64,000 nucleotides of DNA. Source: Longimicrobiales bacterium. GTDB lineage: Bacteria; Gemmatimonadota; Gemmatimonadetes; Longimicrobiales; RSA9. Location: positions 22,153 to 86,152 of the forward strand of contig DATHUY010000071.1 in assembly GCA_035461765.1 (NCBI GenBank), read 5' to 3'. The position numbers were made by a program, and so were the translations under genes. Position 1 is the stretch's first letter; the number at the start of each line of letters is the position of its first letter. Of the stretch, positions 40,685-53,028 are shown piece by piece. A model generated the notes under the pieces. The model was not told the origin of the DNA, did not search any database, and worked only from the letters and a program-made list of their open reading frames with translations.

Positions 40685-43606
40685 ATGTCCCGACGAGGAC
40701 CCATCATCCAGCTCGCAAGCGTGCTGGGCTTCCTGCTGTGTACCGGGCAACTGGCTGCACAGCAATCGTATACGATCACCGGCCGCGTCGTTGCCGCCGG
40801 CTCGGGCACCGCCATTCAGGGCGCACAAGTATCCCTGCGCGGTACGAGCGGCGGTGGACTCACCAACAATACCGGTCTCTACTCGTTCCAGGTGAATACG
40901 GCGCCCGGCCAGTACAATGTCGAGGTGGCGTTTATCGGCCGTGAGACCGTCACGCAGGCGGTCGAGCTCGGCACCGAGACGACGGTGCGTGTCCCGGACA
41001 TCGAGCTGCGCGAGCGCGCACTCGAGCTGGACGCGGTGATCGTGACCGGTACCGCGGCGCCGACGGCGCGCCGCGCGCTCGGTAACGCGGTCTCGACAGT
41101 CAGCTCGCGCGAGCTGGCGGCCACGCCGGCGACAACGATCGATCAGGCGCTGCAGGGGCGCGTGTCGGGCGCCGTCATCACGGCCAACACCGGGACGCCG
41201 GGCGGTGGTGTCTCCGTTCGCCTGCGCGGCACGAGCTCGATCACCGGCGGTGCCGAGCCGCTGTACATCATCGACGGCGTGATCATCGATAACAACTCCG
41301 ATCAGCAGCTGAACCTCGGATATCGGTCCAACTCGTCCAATCGCCTGGCCGATCTCGATCCGAACGACATCGAGCGGATCGAGATCCTGAAGGGTGCTGC
41401 CGCCGCGGCGCTCTACGGCTCGCGTGCCAATAACGGTGTCGTGCAGATCTTCACGCGCCGGGGTCGCACGGGTGATCCGGAGATCACGGTGTCATCGCGG
41501 TTCGGACGCTCGGACCTGGAGAAGCGCATCGACTTCGCGCTGACGCCCGTCGACATCGACGGCAATACCGTCCAGCGGTTCGATCCCCAGGACGTCATCT
41601 TCCGTGACGGGTCACAGATGGAGCATCACGTCTCGCTCTCGGGCGGCGGAGGTGATACCCGCTACTACCTGTCCGGCGGGTTCACAGACGAAGAAGGCAT
41701 CATGATCGGCGCCGGCCACGAGAAGCTGAACGTGCGCATGAACGTCGACCAGGGCCTGGGTAACTTCCAGCTGTCGGCGGGTGCTAACTACATCCGCAGC
41801 AACACGGACCTGGTCATCAACGGCGAGCAGGGTGAAGGTGGACTGCTTACCGGCGTCATTTTCACGTCCACCACGACCGATCTGACGGCAAGGAACCCGG
41901 AGACGGGTGAGCTGCTGAACACGGCGTTCGTATTTGCGAACCCGCTCGAGGTTGTGGATCTCTGGGACATCGGCCAGAGCGTGAACCGCTTCATCGGCTC
42001 CCTCCAGGGACGGTGGGCACCGATCAACACTGTCAACTTCGAGTACCGTCTCGGATACGACAATTACCAGATGGAGACGTCGCAATTCATCCCACGCGGT
42101 ACGGGCACGGCTCCGATCGGTCGCGCCGTATCGCTCAATCGCTTCAGCACACTTCTCAACAATGATCTGCTCGGCAGTGTGCAGTGGGGCGCCGGCGATA
42201 ACATCGCCCTGACCACGTCCGGCGGCATGAACCACACGTACCTGTGGGCGCAGAACCTGAACGCGACGGCGACCGACCTCGGGCCGGTGACCGAGCTGGT
42301 GCGCGGCGCCAACATGACGGCCACGCAGGGTCGTGTCGAAACGGCCACACTCGGCTTCTTCGGTCAGCAGCAGATCGCGTTCGCGGATCGCATCTTCCTG
42401 ACCGGCGCGCTGCGCATGGACGCGTCGTCCACATTCGGTGCGGACGAACGCTGGCAGATGTACCCGAAGGTCAGCGGCTCGTGGGTCCTGTCCGAGGAGC
42501 CGTTCATGGAGGGTGTACGCGGAGACTGGCTGACGCAGCTGCGTCTGCGCGGCGCGCTCGGCTACGCCGGTAATCAGCCACCGCTCGGAAGCGCCTACTC
42601 GCGGTTCTCGCGGTACGGCACAACGATCAACGTGGACCGTATCGGGCTGGTGCCTCTCGGTCAGTCCGGCAATCCGGAGCTCAAGCCCGAGCGTCAGCGG
42701 GAATACGAGCTCGGCTTCGATCTGTCCACATTCAATGATCGCGCAGCCCTGGCGTTCACGTATTACAACCAGTACACGAAGGACCTGCTGCTGTCGCGGC
42801 CGTTCGCACCGAGCACCGGTGTCGGTTCCGTACTCGACAACGTCGGTGAGCTGAGCAACAAGGGCGTCGAGCTGCAGCTCAACACGGTCAACGTCGACCG
42901 CGGACCATTCCGGTGGACGTCCACCCTCATCTATTCGCGCAACAAGAACGTATTGGAGAAGCTCGAGGGGGACCCGTTCACCGTCGGATACACCAACCGT
43001 GTCCAGGAAGGGCACCCGATCGGCGCCCATTACATGCGCGGGTTCCAGCGTGATGAGAGCGGCGCGATCATGTATGACGTGGACGGCCTGCCGATCAATA
43101 CGGGTGCGGCAAACCCTGTGTTCGTCGGCAACCCGTGGCCGGAATGGACGGGCTCGCTGGCCAACGAATTCGGGTTCGGCCCCAACTGGTCGGCTTCATT
43201 CCTGCTCGATGGCCAGTTCGGTCATGATCTGTGGAATCGCACACGCAACATTCAGGATATCTTCAACGCCGGCCCCCTCTACGACCAGCTGCTGCGCGGC
43301 GAGATCACCGCAGCAGAGCGCACGCGCCTGCAGGGCATCTGGGAATACTACATCGAGGATGCCAGCTTCGTGAAGCTGCGTCAGCTCGCGCTGCGCTATT
43401 CGACGAGTGCGTCCTGGCTGAGCAGCATTGGGGCGAGTGCCATGCAGCTCGAGATCCTCGGTCGCAACCTCGTGACCTGGACCGACTACACCGGCTACGA
43501 CCCGGAAGTCAACATGTTCGGCCTGAACACCGTAGAGCGCGGCGTGGACTTCGCCGTTTACCCGAACGCGCGCACGTATACGATCGGCGTGCGGCTCACA
43601 TACTGA
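40685..43606 (+). CDS. SusC/RagA-type TonB-linked outer-membrane protein
   Basis: 973 residues from ATG 40685 with AGGAG at 40673-40677; the open frame extends far upstream but without homology. Signal peptide (LASVLGFLLCTGQLAAQQ), CarboxypepD_reg-like domain (YTITGRVVAAGSGTAIQGAQVSLRGT), SusC plug with VSVRLRGTSSITGG and EPLYIIDGVIID, then ILKGAAAAALYGSRANNGVVQIFTRRG and a beta-barrel ending in an amphipathic strand (TYTIGVRLTY). It partners the SusD-like lipoprotein 20 bp downstream to import a large nutrient with TonB energy. No glycosidase or peptidase accompanies the pair, so substrate is unknown. Confidence 0.93.
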   Translation: MSRRGPIIQLASVLGFLLCTGQLAAQQSYTITGRVVAAGSGTAIQGAQVSLRGTSGGGLTNNTGLYSFQVNTAPGQYNVEVAFIGRETVTQAVELGTETTVRVPDIELRERALELDAVIVTGTAAPTARRALGNAVSTVSSRELAATPATTIDQALQGRVSGAVITANTGTPGGGVSVRLRGTSSITGGAEPLYIIDGVIIDNNSDQQLNLGYRSNSSNRLADLDPNDIERIEILKGAAAAALYGSRANNGVVQIFTRRGRTGDPEITVSSRFGRSDLEKRIDFALTPVDIDGNTVQRFDPQDVIFRDGSQMEHHVSLSGGGGDTRYYLSGGFTDEEGIMIGAGHEKLNVRMNVDQGLGNFQLSAGANYIRSNTDLVINGEQGEGGLLTGVIFTSTTTDLTARNPETGELLNTAFVFANPLEVVDLWDIGQSVNRFIGSLQGRWAPINTVNFEYRLGYDNYQMETSQFIPRGTGTAPIGRAVSLNRFSTLLNNDLLGSVQWGAGDNIALTTSGGMNHTYLWAQNLNATATDLGPVTELVRGANMTATQGRVETATLGFFGQQQIAFADRIFLTGALRMDASSTFGADERWQMYPKVSGSWVLSEEPFMEGVRGDWLTQLRLRGALGYAGNQPPLGSAYSRFSRYGTTINVDRIGLVPLGQSGNPELKPERQREYELGFDLSTFNDRAALAFTYYNQYTKDLLLSRPFAPSTGVGSVLDNVGELSNKGVELQLNTVNVDRGPFRWTSTLIYSRNKNVLEKLEGDPFTVGYTNRVQEGHPIGAHYMRGFQRDESGAIMYDVDGLPINTGAANPVFVGNPWPEWTGSLANEFGFGPNWSASFLLDGQFGHDLWNRTRNIQDIFNAGPLYDQLLRGEITAAERTRLQGIWEYYIEDASFVKLRQLALRYSTSASWLSSIGASAMQLEILGRNLVTWTDYTGYDPEVNMFGLNTVERGVDFAVYPNARTYTIGVRLTY

Positions 43607-43626
43607 TGGCGACCGAGGAGACATTG

Positions 43627-44943
43627 ATGATGATCAGACGCATGAAGATCTGCGCGGTCGCAATGCTGGTGCTCGGCACCGCCGCGTGTGATCTCGATCT
43701 GCAGGATCCGAACATCCCGACGGAGGAGGAAGTGATCAGTTCCCCGACCACGCTGGCCCAGGTGGTGGTGGGACTGCAGGCCGAGTACGCGGGTCAGCTC
43801 GCAGACCCGATCACGACCACGGCCATGGTCACGAACGAGCTGGGCGCCGGCGCGGCCACGTTCGAGAGCTATCGCATCGTCGACACCGGCAGCGCACCCG
43901 CAACGAACGACTTCGGCTTCGCCACGGGCACGTGGTCCGGCCAGTATCGCGTCGTTCGCATCGCGGATGTCGTGATCGCCAACGCCGGCAACGTCGGCTT
44001 CGGACCCGGCACCGTGAGCGGCATCGGCGCCATGGGCAGACTCTTCAAGGCCATGGCATTCGGCAATCTCATCCAGGTGTACGAGCAGGTTCCGCTGGAT
44101 GTGAGCCCCACCAATCGCGCACCCGAGTTTGCCGACCGGGCGGCCGTCCTCGCGGAGATCCTAACGCTGCTGGAAGAAGCCGAAGCCATGCTTGTCGCTA
44201 CGCCCGCTTCCGCAGAATTCACCAACGATATCGTTGCGGATGGCTTCGACCTGCTGAATACGATTCGTGCCATGCTGGCCCGCTACAACCTGATTGCGGG
44301 CAATCTCGACGCTGCAGATGCGGCAGCCGCCAGTGTGGATCCGACGGTGTTCTCGGAATTCCAGTTCTCCGCCACCGACGCCAATCCGATCTGGAACCTG
44401 GCCGTCAACGGCGGCAACTCGACGTCCATGCGTCCGAAGGATGTCTGGCGCGTGGAGGCCGAGGCCGGTGATCAGCGCGTCGATTACTGGGTGGAGGAAC
44501 TGGACACCATGGGCTTCGCCGCTCCGCTCGACGACTTCAACCGCTACAGCGCGCAGTCTCACAGCATTCCGGCGTACCTGCCGGACGAGATGACGCTGAT
44601 CCGAGCGGAAGTCGCAGCCCGGCAGAACAGGCTGACGGACGCACTCAACTACGTGAACGCCGTGCGCACGGAGTGCTCCTCACCGCTGCCCGAGCCGGTG
44701 GCATGTCTGCCGGCGCTCACGCTCGCCGACGTGCCGACGCAGGCCGCAATGCTCGATGAAATCCTGCGCCAGCGGCGTTACGAGCTCTACCTGCAGAATC
44801 TGCGGTGGTCGGACCTGCGTCGCTTCGGCGAGCCGGTCAAGTACCAGTGGATGCCGGTCTCGATCTCCGAGTGCGATCGGAACACGAATACACCCGCAGC
44901 TCTCTGTGCGGAGGAACCCGCCGATCCATCGGTGGTGAACTAG
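43627..44943 (+). CDS. RagB/SusD-family nutrient-binding lipoprotein
   Basis: 438 residues. GAGGAG at 43615-43620 serves ATG 43627 (a second ATG follows at 43630). The lipobox is VLGTAAC. The alpha-helical TPR-like SusD scaffold is suggested by repeated helices: GRLFKAMAFGNLIQVYEQVPLD, ILTLLEEAEAML, LLNTIRAMLARYNLIAGNLDAA and the C-terminal LDEILRQRRYELYLQNLRWSDLRRFG. It caps the SusC barrel and captures substrate at the cell surface. Somewhat shorter than typical ~500-residue SusD proteins. Confidence 0.9.
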   Translation: MMIRRMKICAVAMLVLGTAACDLDLQDPNIPTEEEVISSPTTLAQVVVGLQAEYAGQLADPITTTAMVTNELGAGAATFESYRIVDTGSAPATNDFGFATGTWSGQYRVVRIADVVIANAGNVGFGPGTVSGIGAMGRLFKAMAFGNLIQVYEQVPLDVSPTNRAPEFADRAAVLAEILTLLEEAEAMLVATPASAEFTNDIVADGFDLLNTIRAMLARYNLIAGNLDAADAAAASVDPTVFSEFQFSATDANPIWNLAVNGGNSTSMRPKDVWRVEAEAGDQRVDYWVEELDTMGFAAPLDDFNRYSAQSHSIPAYLPDEMTLIRAEVAARQNRLTDALNYVNAVRTECSSPLPEPVACLPALTLADVPTQAAMLDEILRQRRYELYLQNLRWSDLRRFGEPVKYQWMPVSISECDRNTNTPAALCAEEPADPSVVN

Positions 44944-44950
44944 CAGCAGG

Positions 44951-44979
44951 AAGGGGCGCGGAAACGGTCCGCGCCCCTT
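44951..44979. terminator. Hairpin terminator after the SusC/SusD operon
   Basis: A perfect 12-bp stem (AAGGGGCGCGGA / TCCGCGCCCCTT) with a 5-nt loop lies 7 bp after the SusD stop, followed by the pyrimidine-rich CTCAGTTCTC. It also stands 32 bp beyond the stop of the convergent baeRF gene and could serve both. Confidence 0.7.
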
Positions 44980-45011
44980 CTCAGTTCTCACCTTCGTACA
45001 ACTTCCTTCCG

Positions 45012-46112
45012 TCACACCGTCGCTGCCGGCACTTCCTTCACGGCATACCTGAGACGCGCACAGGCGCCATCGCCGGCGCCATCGAGAAGCTCCGCGGCGC
45101 CATCGCCGACGAGCTCCACCATGCCGCCGTGATCGAGCGTCTGCGCGATCAGTGACTCCGCAGCCTCCTCATCGCGCGACAGGAATGCGGGCGACACCAG
45201 CAGGCGTTCGACCTGGCCGCGCTCGCACGCGGCCGCAATCGCCTCCCGCCCGGTCGTCCCCGACCCGCCGGGCCCGGCATCGTCGAGGACGGCCTGCGCA
45301 CGCGACAGCTGCATGCGCTCGCTGAGGCCCGACGCCGCAGCTTCCACATGCGGCACCAGCTCCGCAGCCGTCATCGTGAGGTGCAGAGCGGGCTCCACGA
45401 TCGTCCGCTCCTCGAACCCCGGCTGCAGCAGCTTCTGCAGCCCGGCCACTGCCGGTGTCGAGCCGCCGAGGACGATGAACGCATCGCCATCGGCGACGCG
45501 CAGCTCCTTCGCCACCTGCTTCAGCAGCCGCTCCGCCTCCTGCTTCAGTATGCGGTCGGCCGCATCGGTACCGGTCTCGCCGCGCATGCCGCTGTACGCA
45601 CCGGCCCGCTTCGACGTCGTGCGGTCGCTCAGATCGTCGATGAATCGATCGGCCACGAAATCGGCGTATTCATTCAGCTCGCCGGCCTGGTAACGCAGCA
45701 GCCGCGCGCGCCTCTGATCCACAAGCGCGATCTCGACGGGACGGTTCTGCTTGAGCGCGCGCAGGTACGGTCCGAGCACGGGCCCGCGCCGCCAGCGGAC
45801 GAGGTCCGGCATCGGAGCCGGCAGCTCACCGCTGTGCCACACACCCTCCGCCGTGACGAACGCCGCCCAGCCGCGCCCGGGCAGGAATCCCTTGTACGAC
45901 TCGAGCTCCTTATCGAGGTGACTGCGGGCCGCCGCGAACGCCTCCTGTGGCGCCGCATCGATGCTCTCCCCGACTGCGTCCAGCTGTGCGGTCAGGCGCA
46001 TGCGCCAGCTGAAGCGCTCCGTCGGATCGTGCTCGTCGGCGGCTATGTATACGCTGAGCACATCGTGCCCGGCCAGCTCACGGCGGGCATCGGCGAGATT
46101 CTGCAGCATCAT
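45012..46112 (-). CDS. Bacterial archaeo-eukaryotic release factor (baeRF) family protein
   Basis: 366 residues. The N-terminus DVLSVYIAADEHDPTERFSWRMRLTAQLDAV (in part) and the central block VEIALVDQRRARLLRYQAGELNEYADFVADRFIDD resemble the eRF1/Vms1-like domains of the baeRF families, probably family 10. A basic stretch TSKRAGAYSGMRGETGTDAADRILKQEAERLL and a C-terminal eRF1_3-like domain (TGREAIAAACERGQVERLLVSPAFLS) follow. Related proteins are proposed to release nascent chains or rescue stalled ribosomes, but no GGQ motif is visible. Monocistronic. Confidence 0.75.
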   Translation of the reverse strand: MMLQNLADARRELAGHDVLSVYIAADEHDPTERFSWRMRLTAQLDAVGESIDAAPQEAFAAARSHLDKELESYKGFLPGRGWAAFVTAEGVWHSGELPAPMPDLVRWRRGPVLGPYLRALKQNRPVEIALVDQRRARLLRYQAGELNEYADFVADRFIDDLSDRTTSKRAGAYSGMRGETGTDAADRILKQEAERLLKQVAKELRVADGDAFIVLGGSTPAVAGLQKLLQPGFEERTIVEPALHLTMTAAELVPHVEAAASGLSERMQLSRAQAVLDDAGPGGSGTTGREAIAAACERGQVERLLVSPAFLSRDEEAAESLIAQTLDHGGMVELVGDGAAELLDGAGDGACARLRYAVKEVPAATV

Positions 46113-46260
46113 CGGTTCTCCTTTGTTGTGCCAGTCTCATGATGCGTTCGGCAGGGGCCCATGGCTGTAAGGCTTTCCCCGATTTTCGACGGTGGTTGCG
46201 GACCCGCGGACCAGGCACCACAATTGACCCGCACGCCCTGTTCCCCCGACCGGTACCAGC

Positions 46261-47460
46261 ATGGAATCGCAGGCGGCGCTGCTCAGCGACCCGATGGCGG
46301 TCTTCGCGTACCTCGCGGCCGTCATTGCCTTCGTGTTCTGGCTCAGCGGCCTGCCGCGCCTGAAAACGCTGTTCGAGGTCACACCCCCGGTCATCTACGC
46401 ATATTTCGTCCCTACCCTGTCCACGACGCTGGGCATCACGCCGCAGGCGTCGCCGGTCTACGACTGGATGGGCACGTACCTGCTGCCGTTCGCGCTGCTC
46501 ATGCTCATGATCACGATCGATCTGGGCGCCATCTGGAAGCTCGGGCGGACCGCCCTCCTGATGCTCGTCGCCGGGACGTTCGGCATCGTGGTCGGCGGAC
46601 CCATCGTATACATGATCTTCGGCGGCATGCTGCCACCGGAGTCGTGGAAGGGGCTGGCTGCGCTCTCCGGCAGCTGGATCGGCGGCACGGCGAACCTGCT
46701 GGCGATCCAGCAGAGCGTGGGCACGCCGGACTCGATCATGGGCCCGATCATTGTCGTGGATACCGTGGTCGGATACGGCTGGATGGGCGTGCTGCTGTTC
46801 CTGAGCGGGTGGCAGGGACGCTTCGACCGCCGGATCGGTGCCCGCACGGAGGCGATCGAAGAGACGAACGCGCGGCTGGCCTCGCTGGATATGAAGCGCG
46901 TACCGGTCGACACGCGCCTGGTGCTGATGATCGTCGGGCTCGGCTTCGCGGGCGCCGTGGCGAGTGTCGTCGCCGGTGCACGCATGCCGGTCCTGCGCAT
47001 GTTCGAACAACCGATCGTCAGTAACTCGACGTGGGCCGTGCTGATCGTCGTCACCGGCGGCCTGCTGCTGTCATTCACGCGCATCAGCCGGCTGGAGGAG
47101 GCGGGTGCGTCACGCATCGGCTACGCCGCGCTCTACATGCTCCTCGCGTCGATCGGTGCCAAGGCCGATCTGGCCGCGGTACTCGATGCGCCGCTGTTCC
47201 TGGCGGCCGGCATGCTATGGATGCTCATTCATATCGTCATCCTGCTCATCGCCGCGCGGCTCCTGCGCGCGCCGCTGTTCTTCTTCGCGACCGGCAGCAT
47301 GGCGAACGTGGGCGGTGCCGCATCGGCACCGATCGTCGCAGGCGTCTACCATCCCGCCATGGCGCCGGTCGGCCTGCTCATGGCCGTTGCCGGCTACGTG
47401 CTCGGCATCTACGCCGGGCTGCTTTGTGCGACGCTGCTCAGCCTCGTCGCCGGAGCGTAG
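46261..47460 (+). CDS. DUF819 family membrane protein
   Basis: 399 residues from ATG 46261, about eleven hydrophobic segments. Family blocks: SDPMAVFAYLAAVIAFVFWLS, YFVPTLSTTLGI, GSWIGGTANLLAIQQSVGTPDSIMGPIIVVDTVVGYGWMG and a matching C-terminal FATGSMANVGGAASAPIVAGVY. The two halves share the GS-x-GG-x-AN pattern, an internal duplication typical of secondary transporters. Transport substrate is unknown. It converges with the adaptor gene (5-bp gap). Confidence 0.88.
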   Translation: MESQAALLSDPMAVFAYLAAVIAFVFWLSGLPRLKTLFEVTPPVIYAYFVPTLSTTLGITPQASPVYDWMGTYLLPFALLMLMITIDLGAIWKLGRTALLMLVAGTFGIVVGGPIVYMIFGGMLPPESWKGLAALSGSWIGGTANLLAIQQSVGTPDSIMGPIIVVDTVVGYGWMGVLLFLSGWQGRFDRRIGARTEAIEETNARLASLDMKRVPVDTRLVLMIVGLGFAGAVASVVAGARMPVLRMFEQPIVSNSTWAVLIVVTGGLLLSFTRISRLEEAGASRIGYAALYMLLASIGAKADLAAVLDAPLFLAAGMLWMLIHIVILLIAARLLRAPLFFFATGSMANVGGAASAPIVAGVYHPAMAPVGLLMAVAGYVLGIYAGLLCATLLSLVAGA

Positions 47461-47465
47461 CCGCC

Positions 47466-48682
47466 TCAGTCATCGGCCTCGACGATCTTCACGCGCGATC
47501 CCGGCGCGATCCGGTCGGACGGGAACAGGATCACCTGCTCCCCTTCCTCCAGGCCGCTGACGATCTCCGTCTCCGCCGTGCCGCGATGGCCGACCTGCAC
47601 AGTCCGCACGCGCGCGCGGCCGCCATCGATCACGAACACGCTCCACTCGGCTCCGCTCCTGAACAGTGCACTGGAGAGCACCTTGAGAACATTGGAACTG
47701 CTCCATGTGACGATCCTGGCCTGCACGCGGTAACGGTCCCCGAGCGCGGCCGGCGGATCGACCATGTCGCCGATCACATATACGCGCTGCTCTTCCACAC
47801 CGAGGGTCGAGATCTTCGTGAAGCCCTGCGGCTCCACCAGCCGCACGGTCGCTGCGATCGGGGCCCCACCTCCCCAGTCATGCAGCCGCATCGGAGCGCC
47901 CGGCTCGATGCGTACGGCATCAGTCGACAGCACGTCGACGGCGACCTCGAGGCCAACCGCATCGCCGATACTGAGCAGCGGCGTCCCCGCTGGCACCACC
48001 CGCTCATTTTCCTCGTGCACCTGAAGCACGCGCCCGCCCGCGGGCGAGCGCACCACTTCCGTGACGGCCGGCGTGCGTCCGGCCGGCGTGCCGTACAGCG
48101 CGGCGCGCGCGGCGCTGACATCCGCCGCTGCTGCGACGCGCTGCGCCTCCGCTGCCTCGTACGTGCTGCGCACCGACGCCAGGTTGAGCTCCGCGCGCTC
48201 CATTTCCTCACGACTGATGGCACCCTGTGCCGCGATGGTTCGCAGGCGCGCCGTGCTGCGTTCCTCCTGACGCAATGCGTCTCCCGCGATGCCGAGCCGG
48301 GTCTCCGCCTGCCGCAGGCCGGCGAGCGCTGCCGTCAGCTGCGCCTGCGCCCCCGCCTCGCCCTGCGCATCGAGTGGCACCGGCATGATGCGCGCGAGTA
48401 CCATTCCCGGCGTCACGACGTCCCCGATATCCAGTGGCACCCGCTCGAGCCGACCGGTCACCGGTGCGGCCACCTGGTAGCGGTCGCGCACGCGCGTCAT
48501 GCCCTCGGCATCGACCGTCGTCTCCAGCGGTCCACGCGTTACCGTCCCGGCCTGCACCAGCTCCGGATCCGGCCGCATTGAGAGCACGATCAGTACGATG
48601 ACGGTCAGGGCCGCCGCGCCCCATGCGAGCCGCTTCCGCTTTCTGGTCCAGACCAGTCGTTTGCGTTTATCGGTCATTACGT

Positions 48683-48686
<4 letters not shown>
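47466..48686 (-). CDS. HlyD/MacA-type periplasmic adaptor
   Basis: 406 residues. One N-terminal helix (WGAAALTVIVLIVLSM) after a basic stretch anchors it. A lipoyl-like half (VQAGTVTRGPLETTVDAEGMTRVRDRYQVAAPVTGRLERV, in part), a coiled-coil hairpin (~100-200, Ala/Glu/Arg-rich) and the returning half VVRSPAGGRVLQVHEENERVV follow, then a beta-barrel. It links the downstream-encoded ABC permease to an outer-membrane channel, which is not in the window. Its start overlaps the permease stop (ATGA). Confidence 0.87.
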
Positions 48687-51046
<2,360 letters not shown>

Positions 51047-51049
51047 CGC

Positions 51050-51799
51050 TCACCACTCGATCACGTCCGGCGACAGCTTCGTCTCGTTCACGTGCACGTC
51101 CACGATCCGGCCGTCCGCAATTCGTATCACGCGATCCGCCATGCTCGCGATCGGCGCGTTGTGCGTGATCACCGCGGTCGTCGTGCCCAGCTCGCGGTTC
51201 ACCTGCTCGAGCACCCGCAGCACGATCCGCCCGGTTTCCGAGTCCAGTGCGCCCGTCGGCTCGTCACACAGCATGACGTCCGGCCGCTTCGCGACCGCGC
51301 GCGCAATCGCAACGCGCTGCTGCTCGCCGCCGGACAGCTGCGCCGGGAAGTGATCCATGCGGTCGGACAGGCCTACCAGGTCGAGCGCGTCCTCCGGCCG
51401 CATCGGATCGCCGGCGATCTCCGTAACGAGCGCCACGTTCTCCCGCGCCGTCAGACTCGGAATCAGGTTGTAGAACTGGAACACGAACCCGACGTGCTCG
51501 CGCCGGTAACGCGTGAGCTCGGCGTCATCCGCCGCCCCGAGATCGTGGTCCCGGAACCAGACGGTGCCTGAGGTCGGAACGTCCAGGCCGCCGAGAATGT
51601 TCAGCAGTGTCGATTTCCCGCTGCCCGACGCGCCGAGCAGGACCATGAACTCGCCGGCATGGAGGTCGAGGTCAACGGACCGCAGCGCGTGCACCTCGAC
51701 CTCGCCCATCACATAGACCTTCGTGATGCCGCGAGCACGGAATACCGTCTCCTGCCCGGCGTCAGCCGAACCCGGGACCCGCGCCGCGGTCGCGCTCAC
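51050..51799 (-). CDS. ABC exporter ATP-binding protein (MacB/LolD-like)
   Basis: 249 residues, GTG start at 51799. Walker [22 protein letters not shown]-loop [20 protein letters not shown], signature [16 protein letters not shown], Walker [17 protein letters not shown] and switch His ITHNAPIA are intact. Three base pairs separate it from the permease gene, giving the operon ATPase-permease-adaptor. An N-terminal extension of ~15 residues ([15 protein letters not shown]) precedes the domain. Confidence 0.92.
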   Translation of the reverse strand: MSATAARVPGSADAGQETVFRARGITKVYVMGEVEVHALRSVDLDLHAGEFMVLLGASGSGKSTLLNILGGLDVPTSGTVWFRDHDLGAADDAELTRYRREHVGFVFQFYNLIPSLTARENVALVTEIAGDPMRPEDALDLVGLSDRMDHFPAQLSGGEQQRVAIARAVAKRPDVMLCDEPTGALDSETGRIVLRVLEQVNRELGTTTAVITHNAPIASMADRVIRIADGRIVDVHVNETKLSPDVIEW

Positions 51800-51820
51800 A
51801 TCACTCGCTTCACCGCCCCG

Positions 51821-52267
51821 TCAGCGCTCGATCATGGTCGGCTCGGAGATGCTTTCGAGCGCGCCCGCGACAGAATGCTCACCGATCGCATCGGCGTGAC
51901 GGAACAGATCCGCCGTCGCCACCACACCCACGACGCGGCCCTGTGGCTCCGTGACGATGACGCGACGGACACCCGCCTGGCCCATGCGGCGGACCACTTC
52001 ATTGACATCGTCAGTGGGCTGCACTGTCACGAGCGGGCCCGTCGTCATCGCGTCACGGCACGGGCAGTCGTGGTGATGTGCCGCGGCGATGTGTCGCACG
52101 GCGATGTCACGGTCCGTGATCACGCCCACGGGATGGCGACTGCCGATATCGTCGATGACCGGGATCATGCCGACATCGTGATCGCGCATCAGCGTCGCCG
52201 CCGCGAAGAGCGGCTGGTCCGGCGTGACGCAATACGGGTGGGGAGTCATGATATCGACGACCTTCAT
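51821..52267 (-). CDS. CBS-pair protein
   Basis: 148 residues, with AGGAGG just upstream of ATG 52267. Two CBS motifs: VVDIMTPHPYCVTPDQPLFAAATLMRDHDVGMIPVID (start region) with GVITDRDIAVR, and CRDAMTTGPLVTVQPTDDVNEVVRRMG with VVGVVATADL. CBS pairs bind adenine nucleotides and act as energy sensors. No catalytic domain is attached. It is divergent from the second CBS gene and lies at the left border of the stress island. Confidence 0.92.
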   Translation of the reverse strand: MKVVDIMTPHPYCVTPDQPLFAAATLMRDHDVGMIPVIDDIGSRHPVGVITDRDIAVRHIAAAHHHDCPCRDAMTTGPLVTVQPTDDVNEVVRRMGQAGVRRVIVTEPQGRVVGVVATADLFRHADAIGEHSVAGALESISEPTMIER

Positions 52268-52461
52268 GGTATCCTCCTGTAGACGGGTCTGCCTGACAAT
52301 GCCCCGACCAGCCAGGTACGGGTGTCAGGATACTGCTGATCCTCGGACGGGCGGATGCGGCCGGGTCATCAGCCGCCTGCTGACACGGGATGCGCCGTTT
52401 CGACATGGCGCGGTGTGCTGCCGGAATGGACTCTTCATCAGCATATACCCGGAGGCTGATC

Positions 52462-53028
52462 ATGAGCGCACCGAGGATACCCGAAACGCCGGAGCCATCA
52501 CGCACCGCCCGTGCCGCAGACGCTGATCGACACGAGGGCCGCACGGTGCCCCCCGACAGCCCCGCTCCGACCGGCCGTGTCGCGGCGAAACGGCGGCCGC
52601 GCACGGTCTCCGACATCATGCATCGCGAGCTGGTCTCGATCCTGCCGGATGCCACGGTACGCGACCTCATCCGCTCGCTGCGCGACCACGGCATCGGGGG
52701 TATGCCCGTGGTCGATGCGAGCGGGAACGTGCTGGGTACCGTGAGCAGTACGGACCTGCTGTGGCTCGCTACGACCGAACTGCCCGATGCGCCGGGCTTT
52801 CTTGCCGTCGACACACTGTTCGGCCGCACCGTCCGCGAGATCATGACGCCCGATGTGTTCGGCGTACCCCCCGACGCCAGTCTCCCCGAGCTCCGCCGGT
52901 TCTTCGCACGCACGGGCGTTCATCGCGCTCTCGTGCTGGATGACGGCGTCATAGTCGGGATCGTCGCCCTGTCGGATGTGCTCGATACGCTGCTCGCTGC
53001 AACACCTGCCGAGGAGGATTCATGCTGA
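52462..53028 (+). CDS. CBS-pair protein with disordered N-terminus
   Basis: 188 residues from ATG 52462, preceded by GGAGG. About 45 hydrophilic Pro/Arg/Ala-rich residues precede two CBS motifs (TVSDIMHRELVSILPDATVRDLI, GGMPVVDASGNVLGTVSSTDLL; then VREIMTPDVFGVPPDASLPELRRFFARTGVHRALVLDDG, in part, GIVALSDVLDTL). It probably senses nucleotides. It overlaps the universal stress protein gene by 7 bp, so the two are co-translated. Confidence 0.9.
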   Translation: MSAPRIPETPEPSRTARAADADRHEGRTVPPDSPAPTGRVAAKRRPRTVSDIMHRELVSILPDATVRDLIRSLRDHGIGGMPVVDASGNVLGTVSSTDLLWLATTELPDAPGFLAVDTLFGRTVREIMTPDVFGVPPDASLPELRRFFARTGVHRALVLDDGVIVGIVALSDVLDTLLAATPAEEDSC

